This document shows, one piece after another, positions 1 to 11,022 of a stretch of 64,000 nt of DNA. Positions within the stretch are counted from its first letter, which is position 1, and every line of letters starts with the position of its first letter. The notes under the pieces are model-generated. The model saw only the letters and a list, made by a program, of their open reading frames with translations, had not been told where the DNA came from and searched no databases. Made by a program: the position numbers and the translations under genes. This DNA comes from Haliscomenobacter sp. (GTDB lineage: Bacteria > Bacteroidota > Bacteroidia > Chitinophagales > Saprospiraceae). The DNA lies in contig JADJPL010000013.1 in NCBI GenBank assembly GCA_016713275.1, positions 1 to 64,000 of the forward strand, read 5' to 3'.

Positions 1-1077
1 TGGAACAGAGGACGATGAAACGATCTGGGGTAAAATTTTGAATATTCTCAACCATCCTTCTTTCAGGGTTGGGGCTGGAAGCCGAAAAGGTTTTGGCGCT
101 TTGCAGGTATTGGAGTGCCGAACGAAACCGTTTGACCTTCGCCTAGAAAAAGATTTCAAAGAGTATATGGTAAGATCCAGTTCCTTGAACGAACCGGTAT
201 CAATTGGCTTGAATGTGGAGAGTCATCGGGCGCCAATACCTGGCTCCATTATCAAATCCATTTGACCCCGGAGAGTTTCTTTTTATTTGGTTCAGGTACC
301 CGTAGCCAACAAGCGGATATTACCCCAAAAAAGGAGAAATGCTTTGTTTGGACAATGGAGAAGGGGCCTGTCTTGAAGGAATACACACTTATTCCAGCTA
401 CTTCAATCAAAGGCGCTATTTCGCACCGGTTGGCATTTAATTATAACTTTGGCAACAAAGAAGCCATAGAAAAATTGGTGGCAGGTTTGGCTTTACCCCC
501 CTTTGATCACGAGCAAGCGATTAAGGAACTTATTCAAGACCATTTGCCTGAGCCGATTGAACAATTGGAATACGCTCCGGATTCTTCGGCATGGAAAGAA
601 TTGGAACTTACAGTCGAAACCTTGTTATTGACCATTCGCAACGTTGGAAGGAGTATAGGGAGCAAGCTGTCAAGTTTAAGGAATATAGTGAGCACCCCAC
701 ACTGCCGGTAGGCGAAAACACAATCCTGCGGTAACTGATCTGTTTGGCGCTAACAAAGAGAAACAGCAGGAGCAAGAGGAAAAGCCGTTTTTCGGATATC
801 TACTTACCTGAAATGGAAGTTCCACATTTCTTTAATCACGTTTCTTTGGATCGCTTCACTGGCGGCGCCGAGCTGGCGCGCTATTTACCCGAGGAGGTAA
901 GCGCTTCTGCTTCAATGGCCTGCCTTGGACATTTTTATTGAGCGGGAAGCTTTTGAAGTATGGGGGAGATCAGGGTTGCATTCGAAAAACGCTGGACGAA
1001 CTTTGCAACGGAAATCTACCCTTGGGAGGAAGCTCAGCAAAGGGGCATGGCTGTTTTAAAGGAGATTGGAAAATTGT
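1..1077 (+). pseudogene. Tandem RAMP (Cas7/Csm3-like) type III CRISPR protein, frameshifted, 5' end outside window
   Basis: A backbone subunit of a type III CRISPR effector that would line crRNA. Bases 2-180 encode the C-terminal glycine-rich loop of one RAMP domain (GAGSRKGFGALQV). A linker leads into a second RAMP domain with the start motif FFLFGSG near base 285, PATSIKGAISHR near 400, NPAVTDLFGANKE near 730, FNHVSLDRFTGGA near 830, and a final loop NGNLPLGGSSAKGHGCFKG near 1010-1065. These pieces lie in all three frames, so at least four indels separate them. I read them as one fused two-domain gene; two adjacent genes are possible. The clean motifs suggest sequencing errors or very recent decay. 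Confidence 0.7.
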
Positions 1078-1092
1078 ATAAAAAGATATTCT

Positions 1093-1506
1093 ATGCACGC
1101 ACAACAAATTGACTTAGCCGCCATTCCGGATTATCTTTTCGAAGGATATTACTGGTACTCCAATGCCCAAAAGCCTGAGGTTATACAGAACGAAAAAATC
1201 GACAAAAACAAGTTCACTTCTTTGCCTTTTGTGGTAGAAGGGAATTTTTACGCCAAGGCAGAAAAGGTATCTATCCAGGTTACGTTTATTAACGGGAATT
1301 ATCTGGTAACCCGATTTAATTTTTCTGAATTGGATCCTAAACTTGGCCATATGCAGATTTATGCAGGCCATGACCTCAAAGGTAAGAACTTCCAAGTGCT
1401 CGAAGCCTGGTCGGAAGTAGAAGATCCCTATCTCGAAAATATGAAAACCCTTCAGCCGGCATGGTCTGCTTTTGCCGGATTCACCGACAAATATAATCCT
1501 TTATGA
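1093..1506 (+). CDS. Small type III CRISPR-associated protein (resembles the TIGR04423 group)
   Basis: A 137-residue protein starting at ATG 1093; the frame is open nine codons upstream, but the sequence from MHAQQ fits an N-terminus better. The segment YLFEGYYWYSNAQKPEVI near the start is what I associate with a small Bacteroidota protein found only in type III CRISPR loci. That family assignment is from memory and unchecked. No catalytic motif is visible. Its stop overlaps the ATG of the next RAMP gene (ATGA), indicating translational coupling within the cas operon. It is the only intact reading frame in this locus. Confidence 0.6.
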   Translation: MHAQQIDLAAIPDYLFEGYYWYSNAQKPEVIQNEKIDKNKFTSLPFVVEGNFYAKAEKVSIQVTFINGNYLVTRFNFSELDPKLGHMQIYAGHDLKGKNFQVLEAWSEVEDPYLENMKTLQPAWSAFAGFTDKYNPL

Positions 1507-3235
1507 TCAAAGCGCCTTATAATTTCGTGCCAGTTGACAACAAAGTCGTTTGTCCCCATGGGCTCCTTTTATTAGTCAGGATATTCCTTTCGAAGATGCC
1601 CAATCGGATGCTATACCCATCAAAATCACAGCGCATAGTCCGATTTTCGTACGCAAGGAAGCCCAAATCTCTGGAGCGGAAAATCAGTAAGCCCAAACCG
1701 ATTTTTCGCAATACCAGAACCAATATTTTATCCCAGGCTCTTCTATCCGAGGAATGATTCGAAACGTATTGGAAATTATGACCTTTTCCAAAATGGGAGG
1801 AAAGTGGATGATAATCAGTATGCGATCCGGGATTTGTCAAAAGGGGAAAGAAATTTACCGGGATTTTTCAGTGTAGCAAACACTTTTGCAGGCTGGTTAT
1901 GCAGGGACGAAAACGAAACTTACCATTTGATAGATTGTGACATACCGGGACGGATTTCCCATATCGAAATTGATAATTATTTCAACACAAATTTTGCAGG
2001 TTTCTTTGGTGAGAACGGAGATTTTGACAATACTAATAATCAGCAAAAATCTGCCAAATTCAAATACGAACTTTTCGCCAACATCGGAAGGGAATTGAAC
2101 TTTGAATTCATTAAACAAAACTCAGCCGGAGCAAAAATATATGCAATTGATGATGGCGGTCAGGAAGAGGACGTTAGTCTTTACCGGACAGCCGGATAAA
2201 GAAAATTTTCACAAGAGGCGAATAAGTTTATTGGCAAGCATTATGAATTCATTTTTTTTGATACTGAAAGAAAAATTGAACTGCCTGAATCTGTGGTAAA
2301 GGATTTTCTTTTTGCCTACAGGGACCATGATGATCCTGGGGAGGATTGGATTTATTGGAAAACGAAACTTGAGGCAGGAGAAAGAATACCAGTTTTTTCA
2401 TAAGCAGGAGAAAAACGCTACTGCCATCGGCTTATCCTACCTGTTTAAGCTTCCATATAAAAATCCGTGGAGGAAGCCCTACCTCCCAGGCATAAGTTGG
2501 AAAATCCGGATTTTTCTGAATCAATTTTTGGTTTTGTAAATAGTAAAAGCGAACTCCAAGGTCTAAAGGACGGGTATTTTTTCGAACGCCTTTGCAAAGA
2601 GGGCACGGCCCATGCAGAGCAGGTACTTCGTCAGGAAGTATTGTCAAGTCCCAAGGCTTCTTATTACCCCACCTACATTCGGCAGGACAATATGGCCAAT
2701 GGAGGGCCTTACCAAACATTTATGCACGATAATGCACGCATCGCTGGTTGGAAACGCTATCCCATTCATCGTAAAGGGACAAATCAAATCCCAGGCCTGG
2801 CAATTCAACTGAAAGGGTTGAAGTTCGTTTCCTCCCCTTCAGGAAGGCGCCGTATTTGAGTGTACCCTGCACTATCACAACTTGAAAAATAGAGCTTGGC
2901 GCTTTGATCAGCGCACTCACGTTTCACCAAACACCAGGGACTTTTCATAGTCTGGGAATGGCCAAGCCTTTGGGGTACGGCAAGGTTACCCTGGAGGTTG
3001 GAATTTCAAAACAAAAGCAAGAAGAATACACTCCGTTGTTTTGAAGCTTATATGAAAGCGGAGGGATTCCAAATTGGCATGAACATAGTCAGATTGTAGA
3101 ACTGATCACCATGGCTTGGAAGCAGAAAACAAGTCCGATTCACTTGGATTAATGAAGCTGGATATGGAAAGGAGTAGGAATGAGTTTGCAAACTCCAAAA
3201 ATGCAGGAAGGCTTTGGACCTTTACTCTAAATTAG
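1503..3235 (+). pseudogene. RAMP-superfamily CRISPR protein of the TIGR03986 type, multiply frameshifted
   Basis: Begins with MIKAPYNFVPVDNKVV, the N-terminus I associate with TIGR03986 RAMP proteins. Later pieces also fit: SSIRGMIRNVLEIMTFSKMGGK near 1738-1800, an open stretch 1804-2199, a further piece 2467-2860, the glycine loop LGMAKPLGYGKVTLEV near 2950-3000, and a C-terminal tail NEFANSKNAGRLWT before the TAG at 3233. The pieces sit in different frames with at least five shifts. As a RAMP it should bind crRNA or target RNA in the type III complex. Full length would be about 570 residues. The orderly ladder of conserved motifs argues that the ancestral gene was complete. Confidence 0.65.
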
Positions 3236-3238
3236 GAA

Positions 3239-3826
3239 ATGGAATTACAAAGCGAAAAACCGCAACGCCGCTTGCTGGACCAACGGAAATTCAAAAAGCA
3301 CAAGATGAAAAGGCCCGCTGGGATGCCTTAATGCATAATTACAAAAATCGATTGGATGATTTGGAGCGAGGAAGAAATTTTTTGAAGAGCGATTGAGAAA
3401 GACGAAACAAGAATTATTGCAGCAAATAGAATCACGCAAAGAGCATGTCCGGCGGGAATCAAGGCAGCGAATAAAAGAACGAGAGAGGGCGTCTATAATC
3501 CAAGGCGAACCATCCTGGGATAAGGTGCGCATAGAACACCGCGATGCATTCGAGGATTTGAAAAGGGTAGTGCATGATTTTATCATTGCTTTAAATGACG
3601 GGAAAAGGTATGACCAACTGATTAAATCTCACCCGGAAGGGGAACCTTTTACCCGAGCGTCTGCACGGTAAACTGAAAGAGCATTTGAAGGCAATTTTCA
3701 GCCATTTATCAAAAAAGAAAGGAACGTTGGATAAAGCCTTATAAAGATAATGCTTTTTGTAAAAAGGTAGCGGAATGGATTGGGAAGGATGCCGCTTCTG
3801 ATTTCTTCACCCACCTCACTCCCTAG
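3239..3826 (+). pseudogene. Unknown charged protein of the type III CRISPR operon, frameshifted
   Basis: Starts MELQSEKPQRRLLDQRKFKK four bases after the RAMP stop. Its frame then breaks, and the coding trace continues as a lysine/arginine/glutamate-rich stretch at 3270-3396 and 3393-3660 (KQELLQQIESRKEHVRRES), then to FCKKVAEWIGKDAASDFFTHLTP ending at TAG 3824. About 195 residues if repaired. The middle is likely alpha-helical or coiled coil. I do not recognise a family. Position between a RAMP gene and a membrane protein, with almost no spacing, implies a role in the CRISPR operon. Confidence 0.45.
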
Positions 3827-3830
3827 TCCT

Positions 3831-4679
3831 ATGCAACGCAAAAGCCCCCTTAGCCCCCAGGCGCTCTTCGCCGGATTTGCAGTTTTTCTATTGGTCGCGG
3901 TTATTTGGAGCCAATGGCGGTTTCGGATAACCAGCCAAGCCTTGCGCCCGTTTGTCTTCGGAAGCGGTTAAGCTGCAGCAGGCAACCTTGGCTTTTCAGC
4001 AAGAACAATTCGAACTGGAACTCGAACGGCAAAAGCAGCAACTCTTTTGGTACAATATCGGCTTCTTTGGGTTGAGTGGGATATTGGGGTTCATTACGCT
4101 GCTGTTTTGGTTGCCCAAACAGATCGAATCCCAGGCAAAACACGAGGTAGACCAACAACTCCGCGATATTTTGCGGGGCCGGAGCGAAGTGGTGCGGCGC
4201 TTGCTGGAAGAGAACGATCGCGAAAGCGCGTTGTTAAAGGAAAAACGTATTTGCATTACCGGCGCCGCCGGAAACACGGAAATCCGCGACATGCTGCTGG
4301 AGTATGGCATTCCCGCAGAACATCTGGAGGTCGCCGCCTATCCCGGTGTGGGGGTGCAGCATTTCGATGTCTTGTTGGTCAACAACAAGAAGGGCGATAT
4401 ATTGACCAATTCTCCTCCCAAAGAAGAAAAGAGACAGAAGAAGGCCAGAAAAAGGAAGCTAAGCATGAAGAGACGTGGACCGCATTGTATGCCTTGATCG
4501 GGAAGGCCCCTGCAGCCAGCGTGGTTTTTTACTACTGTGAGAATGGAGTCAATTTACCTATGGGAAGAATTCCTGACTTCTCCCTGAAAAAACGCATTAA
4601 TTTTGCTACTAACCCGGCGCAGGTATTTGGCAACCTCCTGAGTTCACTGAAGTACCAGGACCGGATTTCGCGCGGATAA
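3831..4679 (+). pseudogene. Putative CRISPR-associated membrane protein with C-terminal Rossmann-like domain, frameshifted
   Basis: Starts at ATG 3831, five bases after the previous stop. A first membrane helix (ALFAGFAVFLLVAVIWSQW) is followed, after a frameshift near 3925, by a glutamine/glutamate-rich coiled coil and a second helix (NIGFFGLSGILGFITLLFWL, near 4055-4115). A further helical linker leads to an alternating strand-helix domain: KRICITG, AEHLEVAAYPGVG, FDVLLVNN. After another shift near 4400-4410 it continues with SVVFYYCENGVNLP and NPAQVFGNLLSSLKY to the TAA at 4677. The layout (hairpin of two membrane helices, coiled coil, cytosolic sensor-like domain) resembles membrane effectors of type III systems. 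No CARF or SAVED motif is recognised, so ligand and function are unknown. Confidence 0.5.
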
Positions 4680-4864
4680 TCTTTCGCCCTAACCGCGCCC
4701 TCCGGGCACACCGACGTTCTTTGACCTATTGGAAGTCGTCGATCCCCCGCCAAAACCCGGGTATTGAAGATCGACGACTTAAAACACGGAAATGACAAAA
4801 ATTAATATAGGCAACCCATTGGCTATGTTGAATTTGCATTGGGAACCGGTCGCTTTTTTAACGG
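4680..4864 (+). promoter_or_regulatory. Probable leader of CRISPR array 1, with a 12-bp inverted repeat
   Basis: Lies between the last cas-operon gene and the first perfect repeat. It holds an exact inverted repeat, AAGTCGTCGATC at 4733-4744 against GATCGACGACTT at 4769-4780, separated by 24 bases, then an AT-rich run into the array. The leader side is assigned because repeats ending in GCGAC are read in this direction and the upstream repeats are the least degenerate. The hairpin could be an operon terminator or a leader/integration element. Confidence 0.5.
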
Positions 4865-7800
4865 GTTGATGTCCAAACAAGAGAGGACTGCGACTGTCGG
4901 CGTCTATAGCCAGCACGTAGCTGAGTTGTTGATGTCCAAACAAGAGAGGACTGCGACTTCACGCCGGACAGCTGGTATCAGCCGCACAGCAACGTTGATG
5001 TCCAAACAAGAGAGGACTGCGACATGCTTAACTAGCTGCTTTCTTTAAATGTTTTCAACATGTTGATGTCCAAACAAGAGAGGACTGCGACTGGTTGACC
5101 CCAGCAAAGCTCGGACTTGCCTAAACCGAGTTGATGTCGAAACAAGAGAGGACTGCGACACGCTTCACTTCAGGTTTCGGATGTATAGTTGATGTCCAAA
5201 CAAGAGAGGACTGCGACTATTGATACCGTTGTCACGGCCAAGCCCGCCAAATTGTTGATGTCCAAACAAGAGAGGACTGCGACTCGAGCAGGAGCTTGTA
5301 CATCTCCCGCTTGTTGGGCTGTTGATGTCCAAACAAGAGAGGACTGCGACAGAAAACAACATCACGAATACCCATAGCCCTGTCGTTGATGTCCAAACAA
5401 GAGAGGACTGCGACACTCAAGACGGCCGCTAACGACTAGTCCCAGGCCAATGTTGATGTCCAAACAAGAGAGGACTGCGACGGTTTGCCTGGGGCGAGAA
5501 CGTCGAAATCGGTCGCCGGAGTTGATGTCCAAACAAGAGAGGACTGCGACAGGCTTCTGGCGAAACGTCAAAGGTTCCGGAGTTGATGTCCAAACAAGAG
5601 AGGACTGCGACGAATAATACCGGCCGTCCTTGCTATATAGCCAAGGTTGATGTCCAAACAAGAGAGGACTGCGACTTCTTCGACGGTAGAGCGGCCCTAC
5701 ATCGTTGATGTCCAAACAAGAGAGGACTGCGACATCTTACATGTTGATGTCCACAAGGAGGACTGCGCGCCTTTGGCTAAAATTAGTTCGGATATACGTT
5801 GATGTCCAAACAAGAGAGGACTGCGACCATTCTAGTTTGACCGGATTGCCGTTTGCCAGGGGTTGATGTCCAAACAAGAGAGGACTGCGACTTGAAATCG
5901 GTGCAAGTTGATTATAAGCAGGGGTTGATGTCCAAACAAAGAGGACTGCGACCTGCAAGAGCAGGGACCAAGCCGGGTTGATGTCCAAACAAGAGAGGTC
6001 TGCGACTTCTTTTTGGCCTCTTGAAGCTGCGTAGCTGGTTGATGTCCAAACAAGAGAGGACTGCGACGCCTGGGCCATGAAAAGTGCCTCAGGCGTTGAT
6101 GTCCAAACAAGAGAGGACTGCGACAGGATTAACCTGGGGCCAGGCTCAAGGCTCCTCGGTTGATGTCCAAACAAGAGAGGACTGCGACATTTGGCCTGTG
6201 CCTAAATTGCGCCCTGTACCGCGTTGATGTCCAAACAAGAGAGGACTGCGACACATATCCATACCGGAACTTCACCTCCCATTTGCTGGTTGATGTCCAA
6301 ACAAGAGGACTGCGACCGCCTTTAGGCCATGGACTGGCCCATCTTTTCGCGTTGATGTCCAAACAAGAGAGGACTGCGACTGGGTATGCCCGGAAACAAC
6401 GATATGCACCTCCACCGCGTCGGGGGTTGATGTCCAAACAAGAGAGGACTGCGACAGGACTGGACAAAGCTATTTTCCCACCTCATGCCGGGTTGATGTC
6501 CAAACAAGAGAGGACGCAGTGCAGGCGGATTCCGATTCGGCCTGCCGTATATCGTTGATGTCCAAACAAGAGAGGACTGCGACTTTTTGATGACGGTTCA
6601 AACGACTTCACCCGCGAACGTTGATGTCCAAACAAGAGAGGACTGCGACAAGGACGTGGCTATGTGAAACCAATCAGGTTCAGCGTTGATGTCCAAACAA
6701 GAGGACTGCGACAATTCATCCTGGGAGATGTTTCCGTTCAATTCAGTTGATGTCCAAACAAGAGAGGACTGCGACTTTAGTAATCCGTAAAACACCGGTA
6801 TGAACAGTTGATGTCCAAACAAGGACTGCGACCTGAAAGCGGGGTAGATGTACCGTCAAACGCCACATGTTGATGTCCAAACAAGAGGACTGCGACATCA
6901 GACTTCGAGAAAAACAAGGTCTTCGCGATCCGTTGATGTCCAAACAAGAGAGGACTGCGACTTCGTATAGCTTCGAAACCACCTCCTTTTAAAAAGTTGA
7001 TGTCCAAAAAAAGAGAGGACTGCGACCCTCTTCGGACCAATCGCATTTATTTTGTAGTTCCGGTTGATGTCCAAACAAGAGAGGACTGCGACTTGTCGTA
7101 CCTGTGTCTTAATGTCAAACTCCCTTTCGTTGATGTCAAACAAGGAGAGGACTGGGCTGGACGTACAACAAGCGCTTGCCAAAATCTATGGCCGTTGATG
7201 TCCAAACAAGGGGCTGCGACCGCTTTTGGAAAGGTAGCCACCGACATTGCGCCGAGTTGATGTCCAAACAAGAGAGGACGGGGGGGGCCGTCCAGAGGCT
7301 CGACACCTCAACATGGCCCCATACCCAGTAACGCCCGGTGTGTTGATGTCCAAACAAGAGGACTGCGACTTGTGGGGCGTATTTGTCAAAGAGTTCGTTC
7401 AGCAGTTGATGTCCAAACAAGAGAGGACTGCGACCAGAATCCATGTTTGAGATATACGTAACTCTTTTATTTGTTGATGTCCAAACAAGAGAGGACTGCG
7501 ACTGGTTTTGGTACTGGCTGCCAGAGATTACCAAGTGTTGATGTCCAAACAAGAGAGGACTGCGACATGAAGAAAGTGAGGATGCTGCGGGCATTGCTCA
7601 GCGTTGATGTCCAAACAAGAGAGGACTGCGACAACAAGACCGGAGCAGGGTTCGCCACCTCTACGACCGTTGATGTCCAAACAAGAGAGGACTGCGACAG
7701 TTCGAAAGCGAATATTGCCGGATGACCTCGCTTTGTTGATGTCCAAACAAAGAGGACTGCGACCCGGCATAACGTTTGGAACGTCGTTGTTTACGGTGAG

Positions 7801-8018
7801 TTGATGTCCAAACAAGAGGACTGCGACTTGAGAGGGGGTATCGTGGTCGCTGTCCGGAATCAGTTGATGTCCAAACAGAGAGGACTGCGACCGCTTTCAG
7901 TTGCCCGGCCTCTGCCCTTCCCATCTTGTTGATGTCCAAACAAGAGAGGACTGCGACATCTGTTCAATCGGGTCCAGGATCACGTCGTACTCCGTTGATG
8001 TCCAAACAAGAGAGGACT
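4865..8018 (+). CRISPR. CRISPR array 1, about 50 repeats of 30 bp
   Basis: The repeat reads GTTGAT, GTCC, ten bases (AAACAAGAGA), GGAC, TGCGAC: a 4-bp stem with a 10-nt loop and a 6-nt tail. Repeats start at 4865, 4928, 4994, 5062, 5130 and so on to 7994; spacers are about 31-38 bp and all different. Repeats 1-14 are perfect apart from one base in the fifth. From the fifteenth (5743, after a 9-bp stub spacer) many lose AG units or bases, for example at 5924, 6289, 6807, 7129, 7194 and 7256, and the last lacks its 3' end. The array follows a type III cas operon. Confidence 0.98.
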
Positions 8019-8046
8019 TTAATCATTTCCCAACCAGTGCTTGGCA

Positions 8047-8112
8047 GATGAGCCGCCTTACGCCTTTTGCCTTACGCCTTTTGCCCTATGCCTTACGCCT
8101 TACGCCCCTAAG
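8047..8112. repeat. Heptamer tandem repeat tract
   Basis: About nine imperfect 7-bp units (CTTACGC, CTTTTGC, CCTATGC) just past the end of CRISPR array 1. The rest of the 700-base stretch to array 2 shows no credible gene; short open frames there overlap repeats or the palindrome. Confidence 0.75.
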
Positions 8113-8255
8113 CCCAACTTCCCAATCAACCCTATCTGCCAGGTGGAGTGCCTCAACCAAAACGGGCGCCCGACTCATGCCATGGGCGGTCAATCGGGTT
8201 CGGCTGCAAATGGTTGGGTGCGCGAAAGCGGCGCCCCGGGCATTCCGGTTGCCGC

Positions 8256-8292
8256 CTCCGTAGCGACGGGTTTTAAACCCGTCGCTACGGAG
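8256..8292. repeat. 37-bp perfect palindrome (dispersed element, copy 1)
   Basis: Two 18-bp arms (CTCCGTAGCGACGGGTTT and its complement) around one T. A second, longer copy with the same core lies at 33969-34029, so this is a dispersed REP-like palindrome. Confidence 0.85.
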
Positions 8293-8402
8293 ACGGGGGC
8301 TGCTGGCCCCCGGGCCCAGCTGGCGGTCACCCGCCCCCGGTTTCCCTTGTGGGGTTTCCCCATTTATCGTACCTTAGAGCCAAATGTTCCTTGAGGTTGG
8401 GG

Positions 8403-8431
8403 TAAAAAAAAGCCGGCTTGGCCGGGCCGGC
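8403..8431 (-). terminator. Terminator-like hairpin on the minus strand
   Basis: Read on the minus strand: GCCGGC, an 8-nt loop, GCCGGC, then a run of seven or more T. It would stop transcripts entering from the array 2 leader side or insulate the two arrays. No convincing minus-strand gene feeds it. Confidence 0.5.
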
Positions 8432-8719
8432 GAAACAGGGTGAAATCAGTTGGTTTTGAAGGAATAACATATTACGGGTTGGACCACTGTCTGCAAAAGT
8501 GCAAACGGGCGCCAAATGGAAGCGTCAACAAAGAGTAAAAAATAAAATATATTTGATCGACAATAGGATATGTACATCGCATTAACATATTCGAATTTTT
8601 TCATGCCATTTGTGAAAACTGAAAATCGCCAAAAACATATTAAAATAAAAATAAAATGTATGATTTTTGGATTTTTCAAATTGCAAGCTGCTGATTTTTA
8701 ATTGATAAGATAGCCAAGG
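8432..8719 (+). promoter_or_regulatory. AT-rich leader of CRISPR array 2
   Basis: A strongly AT-rich stretch (especially 8530-8705) immediately before the first perfect repeat of array 2, contrasting with the GC-rich sequence before it. This is the usual appearance of a CRISPR leader carrying the promoter and integration signals. No cas gene lies next to it. A 77-residue minus-strand frame here looks like a by-product of low complexity. Confidence 0.65.
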
Positions 8720-11022
8720 GTAGGAGAGCCTGTCCATTTTAGTGAGGACTGCGACGTATTTTCATTTATCGAATCCACCGTCCGTAGGAGAGCCTGTCCA
8801 TTTTAGTGAGGACTGCGACAGAACAATTTGAGGCACTGCGTCGCCAATGTGTGTAGGAGAGCCTGTCCATTTTAGTGAGGACTGCGACCTGCGTCTTCTT
8901 TTGATCCTTTCATTAAGGTAGGTGTAGGAGAGCCTGTCCATTTTAGTGAGGACTGCGACCTTTTGTTTGCGCACATTCCTCGGCAGGTACCGTAGGAGAG
9001 CCTGTCCATTTTAGTGAGGACTGCGACCATCAGCAGGATTTTGAAATCCTCCTGCCATGGTAGGAGAGCCTGTCCATTTTAGTGAGGACTGCGACGCATT
9101 AAGCAAAAGAAAGAACAAAATAATGGGTAGGAGAGCCTGTCCATTTTAGTGAGGACTGCGACCGTCGGTCAACCTCTTCGAACATCTTCATAGGTAGGAG
9201 AGCCTGTCCATTTTAGTGAGGACTGCGACCATTGTGGCAGATAGCACCCTCTTCCAGCGTAGGAGAGCCTGTCCATTTTAGTGAGGACTGCGACACTAGC
9301 TTAATGACCCAGCCCTGAAGCTGGTTGGTAGGAGAGCCTGTCCATTTTAGTGAGGACTGCGACGCTTCATGTGTTGCCCATTTTTCGTGTGCCGTGGTAG
9401 GAGAGCCTGTCCATTTTAGTGAGGACTGCGACAAGCTGTAATCAACGTAGGATACAAACCATAGGTAGTAGGAGAGCCTGTCCATTTTAGTGAGGACTGC
9501 GACAATCTTTATCTTGCTTTTTAAGTAATGGCCTTCTGTAGGAGAGCCTGTCCATTTTAGTGAGGACTGCGACAGCAGCTGGATTGCAAATCAGCTCTGT
9601 AGGAGAGCCTGTCCATTTTAGTGAGGACTGCGACCATTCGCTTTCGTATGTCGGATTTCAGTGGGAGTAGGAGAGCCTGTCCATTTTAGTGAGGACTGCG
9701 ACACGTCCAAAATTCCTGCGGCGCAGAAGATCAGTAGGAGAGCCTGTCCATTTTAGTGAGGACTGCGACGTTTGGTCCTACACCTCCCAGGTACTAGCCG
9801 ATTGGTGTAGGAGAGCCTGTCCATTTTAGTGAGGACTGCGATTGCGTCCACGCATCGGTGACGTCAAACTATCGTAGGAGAGCCTGTCCATTTTAGTGAG
9901 GACTGCACGACGCAATCTGGTTCACGCATTTATCATTCCCAAGTAGGAGAGCCTGTCCATTTTAGTGAGGACTGCGACGAAATGTTTTACACTAATTTCT
10001 GCAACCACTGGCATATTGTAGGAGAGCCTGTCCATTTTAGTGAGGACTGCGACAGACTGTGCCTTGAAATTTTATCCAAGTGATTGATTGTAGGAGAGCC
10101 TGTCCATTTTAGTGAGGACTGCGACGCTTGGTTGTTTCATACTAATTAAAATTTCTTGGTAGGAGAGCCTGTCCATTTTAGTGAGGACTGCGACGACTTT
10201 AAGTGCCCCAACCATTAGCCCAGGTAGGAGAGCCTGTCCATTTTAGTGAGGACTGCGACGATTCTGCATCCATATATCTTTCCACCTTCCTGTAGGAGAG
10301 CCTGTCCATTTTAGTGAGGACTGCGACACTTCCGGAATTGTGATTGTTGGATTGTTGCAGGTAGGAGAGCCTGTCCATTTTAGTGAGGACTGCGACTGGA
10401 AACCGTAACTGCGGACCTAAGCCCTGAAAGTAGGAGAGCCTGTCCATTTTAGTGAGGACTGCGACTGGGAGGTGGTTAGAACAGCGATTTGCGGAATTGT
10501 AGGAGAGCCTGTCCATTTTAGTGAGGACTGCGACCCAATCAAATTCAGTCTCACAACCCATCAGGTAGGAGAGCCTGTCCATTTTAGTGAGGACTGCGAC
10601 CCTTACAAGGTTGGAGTTGTTTCACTCCTTTGTAGGAGAGCCTGTCCATTTTAGTGAGGACTGCGACGACATTTGTGGTTTTTTTAACTCTGATTTCCAT
10701 TAGTAGGAGAGCCTGTCCATTTTAGTGAGGACTGCGACCTAGAGTCTATCTGTTTTTGCCACTTCAAGGTATGTAGGAGAGCCTGTCCATTTTAGTGAGG
10801 ACTGCGACAATTGCCATGTATATAAATGCGATTAGCTTGTTGCGTAGGAGAGCCTGTCCATTTTAGTGAGGACTGCGACGAGAAGGAAGGTCAGTACCAG
10901 TACAACCCCCGTAACGTAGGAGAGCCTGTCCATTTTAGTGAGGACTGCGACCATTTTCCATGGCATGTTGGTATTCTTAAGGAGTAGGAGAGCCTGTCCA
11001 TTTGTAGTGAGGACTGTCCCGT
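8720..11022 (+). CRISPR. CRISPR array 2, about 34 repeats of 36 bp
   Basis: The repeat is GTAGGAGAGCCT, GTCC, ten bases (ATTTTAGTGA), GGAC, TGCGAC. Repeats start at 8720, 8784, 8853, 8924, 8992, 9060 and so on to 10916, with a degenerate last one at 10984. Spacers are about 25-39 bp and unique. Nearly all repeats are exact; those at 9807 and 9874 have small changes in the tail. The stem GTCC/GGAC, loop length and last six bases equal those of array 1, so both are likely processed by the same Cas6-type enzyme. Orientation follows the GCGAC end and the AT-rich leader on the left. Confidence 0.98.

Noticed and set aside
4839..8263. Many 60-150 codon frames on both strands with repeated segments such as MSKQERTAT and VAVLSCLDIN
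   Set aside because: They are translations of the CRISPR repeats of array 1.
8446..8679. Minus-strand frame of 77 codons
   Set aside because: It lies wholly in the AT-rich leader of array 2 and has a composition explained by low complexity.
8762..10654. Frames containing repeated SQSSLKWTGSPT or VAVLTKMDRLSY
   Set aside because: They are translations of the 36-bp repeats of array 2.
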